In this document: positions 34,856 through 42,572 of the stretch, piece by piece
Layout: each line of letters starts with the position of its first letter
Position numbering within the stretch: position 1 is the first letter of the stretch
Source of the DNA: Eukaryota sp. TZLM1-RC
Taxonomy: Eukaryota > Metamonada: BaSk clade
Assembly: GCA_040285825.1 (NCBI GenBank)
Contig: JAUPSS010000005.1
Location: 1-64,000 of the forward strand
DNA length: 64,000 nucleotides
Reading direction: 5' to 3'
Notes under the pieces: generated by a model
What the model was told of the DNA's origin: nothing
Databases searched by the model: none
What the model saw: the letters and a program-made list of their open reading frames with translations, nothing else
Translations under genes and position numbers: made by a program

Positions 34856-34930
34856 TGGTTAAAAGCACACTAATGTCAAATAGTAGCAATTGGTTGGGAT
34901 TTGGAGGTATTGAGTTGAAATAAATTGATT
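34851..34930 (-). promoter_or_regulatory. Conserved upstream block of VPS18 with a start-codon dyad
   Basis: The 60 bp reading away from the start codon match the same positions upstream of SKIC3 (61081-61140). About 40 of the first 50 bases are identical with no gap. In coding orientation the block includes GGTTG/CAACC, TTGCT, TTTGACATT and TGTGCT, then the ATG. GACATT pairs with AATGTC, the latter containing the start ATG, separated by 15 nt in both genes. Confidence 0.7.
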
Positions 34931-35119
34931 GTATATTATACTTTTTGTTCAGTAAACGTTATTCGAACGGAAGTTCTAATGTACATCGGTTGTTGCTGTG
35001 TTGTGTTATTCAAACAAAATTAAACGCAAAAAAAATCATTTATCAGAATTCTACACAAGAATGAATAAAAAAGTAGAACTAAATTAAAATAATATATTAA
35101 ATTTACAACTCATGTTAAA

Positions 35120-36145
35120 TTATGGATCAAAAATTCTTTTTAAAGCTTTCCCAGTTGATGTCAGGACATCTCTAGTTGTATTGTCCAGTGAATAAGAATT
35201 AATGGCACGTTCTATATGACGTAAAGCATCTTCAATTCGTTCCTTAGAAGTATCCATTAGTTTTTCTTTCTTCACTAGATCTTCTTCGCGTTGATTGTAC
35301 TTGACATAAGCACGAGACAGATGAACTTCTCTACGGAGCAGACGTATCTCTGGATTTTCATAAAACATTTGAATAGATGGTCTAGAGTTCGGGTCGACTG
35401 TCAGCATCTGATTGATCAGCCCACGAAGGGATGACGAATACTTTGAGGAAATGGGAGGAAACCTTCCAGTCAGTATTTTGTTTTGAAGGGAGTGAACAGA
35501 GTGCCCAGTGAAGGGGGGAGCCAAAGCGCAGAGTTCGTACATTACACAACCAAGAGCCCAAACATCACAACTGGAAGTGTAAGGACGGCCTTGGACTTGT
35601 TCAGGAGACATGTACAAGGGAGTTCCAACGTTTGTGTGTGCTACAGAATACTCTCCAAGAACACGGGCCAGACCAAAGTCTCCGATTTTGACAAACTTAT
35701 CCACATCAAGGAAAATGTTGCCTGGCTTTATATCACGATGAACAATAGATCCTGATTTGTTGCAATGACACGCATAAATAGCAGAAACGAGTTGGGACAT
35801 GATTTTCCAGACAACAGGTTCTGTAATGATGGTGTTCTCTTTCGAACAGCGTTTAATGAGTCCAGCAAGATCTCCACCTTCACAATATTCCATGACTATG
35901 TAAATCTTTGTGTTTCTTCTGTCAATGACACGATCATAGTACTGGACGATATGAGGGTGATGGAGATTACGCAGTATATTAACTTCGGACACAAGAAGTT
36001 CTTTCTCTTTCTCGCTCATGCGGCCATAATTGATCTCCTTTACAGCAAAGATCCTATTATCAGATTTTCTGCGCATTTTTGAAACACGGCCGTAAGTACC
36101 AGTGCCGATAGCGTATATCTCCTCAAAGTCTTCAATGCCGATCAT
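35120..36145 (-). CDS. NEK2: NEK2-type serine/threonine kinase
   Basis: The 341-residue protein has its kinase domain at residues about 7-265 and a C-terminal coiled coil (about 270-320). All catalytic signatures are present: GTGTYG (P-loop), FAVKEI (Lys), VMEYCEGGDL (hinge), IVHRDIKPGN, GDFGLA and GTPLYMSPEQ. RRKSDNRIFAVKE, LVSEVNILR-LHHPHIVQYYDR and ELCALAPPF are characteristic of NEK2. That kinase regulates centrosome/basal-body separation and cilium disassembly. The start is the first ATG (ATGATCGGC), 7 nt after a TGCT motif. It is divergent from DYNC2I2 with only 82 bp between start codons. Confidence 0.92.
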   Translation of the reverse strand: MIGIEDFEEIYAIGTGTYGRVSKMRRKSDNRIFAVKEINYGRMSEKEKELLVSEVNILRNLHHPHIVQYYDRVIDRRNTKIYIVMEYCEGGDLAGLIKRCSKENTIITEPVVWKIMSQLVSAIYACHCNKSGSIVHRDIKPGNIFLDVDKFVKIGDFGLARVLGEYSVAHTNVGTPLYMSPEQVQGRPYTSSCDVWALGCVMYELCALAPPFTGHSVHSLQNKILTGRFPPISSKYSSSLRGLINQMLTVDPNSRPSIQMFYENPEIRLLRREVHLSRAYVKYNQREEDLVKKEKLMDTSKERIEDALRHIERAINSYSLDNTTRDVLTSTGKALKRIFDP

Positions 36146-36227
36146 AGAAAGTAGCAGGGGTCACAAGTTGTTTTGGGAGAGGGTATTTTTTGAATTCAAT
36201 TTTGTGAAATTCCCTTCTGCTGAATCA
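36146..36227. promoter_or_regulatory. 82-bp bidirectional promoter, NEK2 / DYNC2I2
   Basis: The whole gap between two divergent start codons is 82 bp. A TGCT precedes each ATG: complement AGCA at 36153-36156 for NEK2 (7 nt before ATG) and TGCT at 36218-36221 for DYNC2I2 (6 nt before ATG). Leaders must be very short or overlap the neighbouring gene. Both genes act at the cilium or basal body. Confidence 0.65.
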
Positions 36228-37595
36228 ATGTTTGACTCTGTTTCACTACCTTTGACTTGTTGTGCTCCTGTGTATCATAAAAATGGCATAAATGTTGAGG
36301 TAAGTACAGATTCTATAAGCTTATTATCCACTTCAACGAGCACAATTTCTAAATTAAAATCTGTTGACGTTCAGACTGAGGTGTTTCGTACTATTCACGA
36401 GTATAGTGATGAAGACATCTCCTCAATTGTTGCATCATTTCACAATTGTGGACTTTTGGACACTGTTTACAATGCTCTGGATGAAAATGATCGCTACATC
36501 TCAGATGGTCTCAACAACTTTAGATTCCATGAAACCACTACCAAATCAACCATCATGACCACCATTCCTTCCAACTCATCTCTGTCAGTTCTCACTTCAT
36601 CCCCTACCAATATTCCTGGAAGGTTTAGGAACATTGCCCTTTGTTTTGCTTCTCTTACACACAATGGCTACTGTAACCACACTACTGATTTTCATTTATA
36701 TTATTCGCTCAGTTCATCCACTGATTCCCCTCTCACATTCTCCTTACCTTCCTGTGTCACATGCATTACGTCTCATCCATATAAGCCAACAGTTTTTGTT
36801 TTGGGATTTTATACTGGAACAATTTGTATAATTAATACTAGCAGGAAGGGTAACCCAATAATTGCTCAGAATGATAACGTCATAACACGTGCCCCGGTCG
36901 TTCGGGTTGATTGGATTGGATCTGGAGTTGTGGGGGTCAATAGTGATGGTCAGGTTACTATTTATAAATATCCTGGATCTAAAACTTCTTCTTTGAAATC
37001 AATCAAATCATCACAACTATTGATTGATCATTCATCAGCTTCCGTTACATCGACTTTTCTCTCAATCAAAAACAACAATCAATTCACATTTTTGATTGGT
37101 TGGTCCAGTGGTCATTTTTATCAATATTCTTTATTATATGATTCTTTTGGGGATTTACACAATATTTCAGAAATTAATGGAATTGAAGTTTATAAATTTA
37201 GTTCAGGCGTTTCAGCAATTGATGTATTCAATAATAATTTAAACTTGGTAATTGCTTCCTCAAGTTCTGAAGTGTGTTTAATTAATTTAACTGAATATTC
37301 TCTGATCAAGACCATTTTAGTACCTGGTTTTTCTTTAATTTCTAGTTTAATGTGGGTGTTTGATAATATTGTTATTTTTGGAGCCAATTCTGGTCATTTA
37401 TTTGTTTATGATCTCAATCAAATTGATTGTCCAGTTGAAAGAATTTTAGTTTCTTCATATCCCATCAATTGTTTAGCAAAGTCTAATTGGAATGATTCTG
37501 AAGTAATTGTTGCTGGCGATATTAAGGGTGGGGTGTCTATAATTAGTCTTGCAGAAGTGTTTTCTAAAGGAAAATTAGATATTGAAAAAAATTAA
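36228..37595 (+). CDS. DYNC2I2: Dynein-2 intermediate chain, DYNC2I2 (WDR34)-like
   Basis: The product is 455 residues from the ATG at 36228. An earlier in-frame ATG at 36102 lies inside the NEK2 coding region and is unlikely. The N-terminus has a VEVSTDSISLLSTSTST and VDVQTE segment like the TQT/VQTE light-chain-binding region of WDR34. A short helical linker follows, then WD40 blades: ALCFASLTHNGYC, CVTCITSHPYKPTVFVLGFYTG, PVVRVDWIGSGVVGVNSDGQVTIYKY and further blades to ISLAEVF. Order and wording fit WDR34, which works in retrograde intraflagellar transport. Other dynein intermediate chains are possible. It ends 22 bp from the stop of the convergent PH-LRR gene. Confidence 0.78.
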   Translation: MFDSVSLPLTCCAPVYHKNGINVEVSTDSISLLSTSTSTISKLKSVDVQTEVFRTIHEYSDEDISSIVASFHNCGLLDTVYNALDENDRYISDGLNNFRFHETTTKSTIMTTIPSNSSLSVLTSSPTNIPGRFRNIALCFASLTHNGYCNHTTDFHLYYSLSSSTDSPLTFSLPSCVTCITSHPYKPTVFVLGFYTGTICIINTSRKGNPIIAQNDNVITRAPVVRVDWIGSGVVGVNSDGQVTIYKYPGSKTSSLKSIKSSQLLIDHSSASVTSTFLSIKNNNQFTFLIGWSSGHFYQYSLLYDSFGDLHNISEINGIEVYKFSSGVSAIDVFNNNLNLVIASSSSEVCLINLTEYSLIKTILVPGFSLISSLMWVFDNIVIFGANSGHLFVYDLNQIDCPVERILVSSYPINCLAKSNWNDSEVIVAGDIKGGVSIISLAEVFSKGKLDIEKN

Positions 37596-37617
37596 TAATG
37601 AAAAATAATTTACATTT

Positions 37618-38838
37618 TTAACTCCTTTTCAGACAAAACTTTTCCAATTTGAACCCTACTGTCAGTAAGTTTCTGATACCTATATTTGTACCAAATACCG
37701 ATCCAAATTTAGAATCCTTGTTAATTAAGCTAGCCTTTGTCAGTGTGCTGCCACATGCCACTTCCGATAAGGTATTAAATATTGGTAAACTAAAATGATT
37801 TCCTCCAATGTATAATTCTTTCAAATTTGCTGAAGTTAAAGATTTAATAAATGTTTCCAATGCAGAATCTTCAATTTCTGATATACTTTCTAAATACAAT
37901 ATTTCTAGTGGAATTGTACAATTTAAAACACAGCCTAAAGCGAGCAACCCATCGGATTTGATTAAATTAAAAGATAGATTTAAACTGGAAACCATTGAAT
38001 CAGTCAAATAGACAGATAAAGACTCGATACCAACACAACTAATTTGACAATTAGCTAACGATAAAGATTTTATATTCAAACAAGGCAAAACTTCTGCGAT
38101 TTCCACAATTCCAGGGTCACCAATGGGATTGTTATCAAGAATTAATGAGGAAATACAAGTAGATAATAGAGAATCTACCAAAAAAACAACTCCCTCTCGA
38201 CTGATGTTATTATTGCTTAAGCTAAGATAGGAGAGATTATAAAAATCAGGAAATCTTTCACAAAACAAGGCCAAAGATTCATTATTTAAAGAACAATTGT
38301 CAAGAATTATAGATTGTAATGAATTCTTCAAAAAAGTAGATATTATTGATATAGAATCTACTGGTAAAATACTGCTTGAAAGATCTAAAAAATCATTAAA
38401 AGTACGTAAAAAAGAAATAAATTTAATACACGGTGGACAATTGGCACTTTCAGAGTCCCGTTTATACTGAAAAACACGTTGAATTGCATAAATCCCATTA
38501 ATCCATTTAACTAAACAATCTTCAGTTTCAAAAGCAAGAGCATATAGAGGCTTTTTTTCCTCTGTTGTAATGGAGATAAATTGACCGGGAGTAGTAGATG
38601 AGGAGCTGGTTGGGGTTGGTTGAAGCGAGATAGATGTATGGTAGGTGAGAGGAATAGTAACCTCGATTGATGAATTCTCAGAGTCGTCATCTCCTTTCCA
38701 GCAAAGAATTTGGTACTCCTTCAGTTGGCAAAAGAAGTTACACCAAGCAGATGTGGAAATTGAGCCAGAATGAACTTGTACCATGAGAGCATCTTGTAGG
38801 ACAGATGGTGCAGAAAGAAGTTCCTGTGAAGGTTTCAT
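37618..38838 (-). CDS. PH domain and leucine-rich repeat protein
   Basis: The product is 406 residues from MKPSQELL. The earlier in-frame ATG at 38919 lies in the end of a Fanzor-type element, so I place the start at 38838. Residues about 15-125 look like a PH domain (QVHSGSISTSAWCNFFCQLKEYQILCW, an insert rich in Ser/Thr, then ALAFETEDCLVKWINGIYAIQ). Residues about 175-400 are ribonuclease-inhibitor-type LRRs, for example LSYLSLSNNNISREGVVFLV and ISSLILDNNPIGDPGIVEIA. PH plus LRR recalls CARMIL-type actin regulators, but length and order do not prove it. The two stop codons of this gene and DYNC2I2 are 22 bp apart. Confidence 0.75.
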   Translation of the reverse strand: MKPSQELLSAPSVLQDALMVQVHSGSISTSAWCNFFCQLKEYQILCWKGDDDSENSSIEVTIPLTYHTSISLQPTPTSSSSTTPGQFISITTEEKKPLYALAFETEDCLVKWINGIYAIQRVFQYKRDSESANCPPCIKFISFLRTFNDFLDLSSSILPVDSISIISTFLKNSLQSIILDNCSLNNESLALFCERFPDFYNLSYLSLSNNNISREGVVFLVDSLLSTCISSLILDNNPIGDPGIVEIAEVLPCLNIKSLSLANCQISCVGIESLSVYLTDSMVSSLNLSFNLIKSDGLLALGCVLNCTIPLEILYLESISEIEDSALETFIKSLTSANLKELYIGGNHFSLPIFNTLSEVACGSTLTKASLINKDSKFGSVFGTNIGIRNLLTVGFKLEKFCLKRS

Positions 38839-38855
38839 TGATGTAGAAGTGTATG

Positions 38856-39105
38856 TACTGTGATTTTCACTTATCATGCCCTGGAGTGTGAAATTCACTC
38901 CTGTTTTCAACTTTGTCAATGTCTACTCACAGGCTGAAAGACACATGTAGTGTCATTTGACAAAGACAATCACGATCTTCATCAATGGGCTATCTCACTT
39001 AAATTCCCCTACTGCTTTCACAGAAGAAAGCCTCGCGACTTGATGTATCTAAGTGGATCTACCAAATGCCACTAAGGCATTTATAGATCTGTCTCAAAAG
39101 TTTTT
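38856..39105 (-). other. Conserved 3' end of Fanzor element (left copy), guide-RNA candidate
   Basis: About 250 nt downstream of the Fanzor frame are conserved with 46712-46961 in inverted orientation, although they are non-coding. The block contains GTAGATCCACTTAGATACAT, CAAGTCGCGAGGCTTT and AGCCTGTGAGTAGACATTGA. It finishes in an inverted repeat (GTGATTTTCAC 38860-38870 and GTGAAATTCAC 38888-38898, one mismatch). In TnpB and Fanzor systems the guide RNA comes from this position, so an omega-RNA role is plausible but inferred. Confidence 0.5.
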
Positions 39106-39192
39106 AAAAAAATTAAAAATAAAATACAAAACTCAAAATAAAATACAAGTTTTTCAAATGTTTAGTTTCTGTTTGCTCAGGTTCCTCATTTA

Positions 39193-41178
39193 TTATCTCA
39201 ACAGAACTTCTGGGCAAATGTATCTTTCTGGCCACAATTCCGCTTTCCTCTGAATTTGAATATTTTTTGCAGCGGAAATGATTCTGTCATATACTATTTG
39301 ACACTCAGTACAAATACGCATCTGCCATGAGCCTGCTGGAATATTCTCGGCCATGCAACAACTTGACAGTTTGCTTGTATTAAATTCACTGGTTGACAAG
39401 TGCTTCACGTCCTTTTGATAACACAACCATTTTCTAAAAGCCCTTGCTGCTCCATATCGATTGACTTTTCGGCAATGAGAAGGGAAATGAGCAGAACCCA
39501 CAGCAAGGTAGAGTTTTTCAGGATGTACAGCCAGCCTTTGAAATTTATTGAGACTCTCTCGGAACCGTCTCTCTTTTCGTCTGCGGTTATCAAATTTAAT
39601 TATTTTCCATTTCTGGCGATTACTTTCCAAATACACTTTCCTCCTGACCAAATTCCAATGGTTCCAATATTGGTTGAAATTTTGAACGGGATACTGGTTG
39701 GGAGAGTGTTTACTGGGTAAGGGTTTTGTCATGTATCTTCTGCCAGTTGGACAAAGCAAAACTCCACATTGATTATCATTTTAGAAGTAACCACATAATC
39801 TAGATTGGCCCAGATCAACGCCAATAAGGTGCCTTTCAGGTGAAATTTCGACTGGATGTCTACGTCTTCGACGGGGCATTTTTTAGTGTCCTTCAACTGT
39901 GTTTCTCTGGTTTTGTTGGCATCAGGGTCACTTTTCATTTCTGTTTCCGATCTTAGTTTCTTGGTTTTTCCAGCTCATCTGTGTTTTCTAAGTCATTATT
40001 TTTACCTTCAAAGGTCAAAAGCAGTTCATTACCTTTAGTTTTCAATAAAATTTCTTTAAATCTATCTTTCAAATTTTTTCTGTTGATATTAAATTTTTGG
40101 TAAGGACAATGTTTGAATATTCGTTTCATACATATATTGTTGATGAACTTTGTGTTGGAAGATGATCCTTCAATAAGTGGGAATTTTTCATAGTGGAAAA
40201 CATGTGAAGGTACCTCATCAAATTTAGAACCTTTATGAGAAACTAAAGGTATTATTCTAAATTTTTCCAGCAATGTATATCAGAAAAGGAAGTGAGTGAG
40301 TATTGTGAAATTTTAAGATTGAAGAGAAAAAGCTCACCAATTTCCTTTGATGAAAAGGTGATTTTATCATGTGAGGACAGTAGGGACGCATTGGTAGGAA
40401 ATCTTTGAAGGAGATTCCAGATAAACTTACATGCATTTAATGAAAAGAATCTTTCTCTTGAATTATTCAGATTGAAATTGATGTAGTGTTCAAGAACAGA
40501 ATCAACAACTACTTCCTCAGGTTGGCCTAATGGTTCATTTGGCAAAAGTGAAAGAATATTATTGGTAAAGTCATTTGTTTCATCTAGAGCTCAACAATGA
40601 GCACGAATAAAGTTTTTTGTCCAGAATTGACAAATTTTAGGTAAACTTGTCTTCACGTGAGACGCCAATTGACGAGCCCGACAAGCAAGGTAGGGAATAA
40701 GCCCTTTTCTATTGATAAAATTACAATTCTGAGACTGCAGCCAAGCATTGAAAAAAAGGTTCAATGAATTTCTTTAAGGCACCAAAGAATTTTCCCACAA
40801 AGAAACAAGAGACCTGTCTTGTGGGCATTCAGGAAGAAATCCACTGTAAAAGATATGGAGTAATTGGCGTTGGCCTTTAGATGTGGAAGGCTTTGGAAAA
40901 GAACCAGTGGTGATGACGGTCATAAACAGATATCATACATCCTGTTCCATTAAAGCTCTAGATGCCAACGGAAAATTGCGAAAAAAAGATTGAAGCAATA
41001 AAGAAGCTTCATGGCAAATCTCCGTGACCAAAGGAAGGTCAGTCCGAATTTGTTGCACTGCTACAGGGGTCAGCAGCGAGTTAAGTGCACAAGACCAAGT
41101 GAATACACGTGACACAGAGTGGGTGTCTCTCATGTAGTGAGAATAAACAGCGCATCTATCAAATTTGACACTTGTCAC
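39193..41178 (-). pseudogene. Fanzor (TnpB-like) nuclease pseudogene, near full length
   Basis: About 650 codons can be traced on the minus strand across frames 41178-40933, 40545-40252, 40273-39953, 39938-39729 and 39759-39193. The N-terminal half is helical. The C-terminal half has RuvC-I (LIGVDLGQSRLCGYF, in a shifted frame), the Fanzor-type STSEFNTSK segment with the alternative RuvC-II Glu, zinc cysteines (SSCC, CTEC) and a RuvC-III motif that reads YDRIISAAKNI. The copy has a TGA at about 40930, several frameshifts, a TAA just after RuvC-I, and the RuvC-III Asp changed to Ile, so it is dead. Its stop is followed by a conserved non-coding end next to the PH-LRR gene. Confidence 0.82.
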
Positions 41179-41829
41179 CCCATTTCCGACTTCTTGTTGC
41201 CTGTTTTGGGAGGTTTTTAACCCTCAACTTGGTTTTGTGAGGTTTTCACTATTCCCACACTTTCCCCTTACTTGATAAACTAGGTTCTTATTTCCCTCAC
41301 TTAACTTCTTTCCCGAGCTTTAGCACTTTCTGTGTACTCTTTCTACCGGTTTATCTACTCATCTTTGGTTCATTTTTCCCTTATACACGCAGTTGCTTTT
41401 CTAAACACAGTTGTTGGGCTCGTCTTAAACCCCACCACTCTATTCTTGTGTGGCCATTCCTCTCCATCATCAGCTCCTTCACAATCCAACTTTTCTCTAT
41501 TAGGTATTACGGCCTGTCTCCACCGTTCACGTGTGTTTCCATCATTTCCATAATATTCAGCAAAACAATTCGATCTCTATTCCACAAAAATTTGGTAATA
41601 ACTTTTGTCTACATATTTGTTTTCAACTACAAAATGTTTTGACAAAATGACTCCTGCAGAATTCATTGTTACATTTGCGCAAGTAGTTTGATCTGTGCTG
41701 TTTCAGAGAAAAGCAGTACTTCCAAAGAATGGTTCTTGGAAAAAACTGATTACTTGGTTGGACATTTGCTTATATGAGGAGATATTCTTTGTAAGTTACT
41801 GCAGCACATTTATTACTCGGTCAAAAATG
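41179..41829. other. Upstream part of the left Fanzor element
   Basis: This is T/C-rich sequence on the plus strand, A/G-rich in the Fanzor sense, with no convincing frame. It should contain the promoter and 5' end of the element, but I could not find an inverted partner of the 3' hairpin end, so the boundary is unknown. Confidence 0.35.
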
Positions 41830-42300
41830 ATAATCCCGCTTTCAGATATTCTCTGTTACACAACCAAAACAGTTCATCTTCGTGTTTGATTACAAATACC
41901 TTAAATTTATGGTCATCTTTTAGATGATACCACATTTTCTTTTACAATGCGCCTTCTATGTTTCGTTTGGCCTAATACGGTGCCTCATAATTTGATTTGT
42001 AAATGTGGATCAAAAATCTCTCCAAATCATCTTTTAAATTGTAAACACTTTAATATTTTCCGATTAAAAGTTGAAGAAGCAGGTAGGGATGTAATCCATT
42101 GTATGACAAAATCACGCAGAATTGTTTACTAAATAGAACCATTACTCTTTTGTTTGGTTGATGAAGATATTTTGAATTCTTTTGGATGAAATTTTAATAA
42201 TTGTTTTGGTGCAAAACATTCTTGCGACTTGAAAATCATTTTAAATTGTGACAGTAGGCTCAGTTCTGATTTAATTTTGAGTGTTGTGATTCCATAAAAA
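41830..42300 (+). mobile_element. LINE C-terminal fragment (zinc and endonuclease region)
   Basis: The plus-strand frame 41947-42132 reads FVWPNTVPHNLICKCGSKI, SPNHLLNCKHFNIFRLKVEE, then RDVIHCMTKSRRIV and a stop. C-x-C...H...C followed by a conserved R..vhdavRd helix is the zinc finger before the restriction-like endonuclease of R2/NeSL-type LINEs. The same block occurs at 52.74 kb (FIWPDNLPHN; LLNCKDFITLRSKVYDAVRE) and on the minus strand at 45.6 kb. Confidence 0.7.
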
Positions 42301-42334
42301 CGTTGGAAATAGACTGTTATTAGACTTACACACT

Positions 42335-42540
42335 TGACAAAATTAATTCATAACTAATGGGACGAAATTCATTGAACCATGATTTCATCTACAAAATCTT
42401 GATCTGCATTCTGTCCAGCTAAAGCTTCTCTGATTCGATACACTAACCGAGCTGATCTATTAATAATGGCAAATTGAATTCAAGAGCGCCATAAAACAAT
42501 ATCAAATCTTTTCATTGTTTTTTTAATCAATTGAAATTTA
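42335..42540 (-). mobile_element. LINE C 3' tail
   Basis: Matches 21055-21260 almost throughout. On the minus strand it encodes a RSARLVYRIREALAG-like run and ADQDFVDEIMVQ-stop, then a short 3' UTR with CCCATTAGTTATGAATTAA. It sits immediately 3' of the LINE B end. Confidence 0.75.
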
Positions 42541-42572
42541 TTTTCAACGCTAACAAAACATTAAACAAAAAA

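Noticed and set aside
36102-36227. 42-residue N-terminal extension of DYNC2I2
   Set aside because: It overlaps the NEK2 coding start on the other strand and contains no dynein-chain features. The ATG at 36228 also has the TGCT motif.
38839-38919. Upstream in-frame ATG extending the PH-LRR protein
   Set aside because: It is the same element-derived sequence as at 46.9 kb, so the start at 38838 is preferred.
41332-41642. Plus-strand frames of 64-73 codons upstream of the left Fanzor
   Set aside because: They are Ser/Phe-rich frames in T/C-rich DNA, without motifs, lying opposite the expected 5' region of the element.
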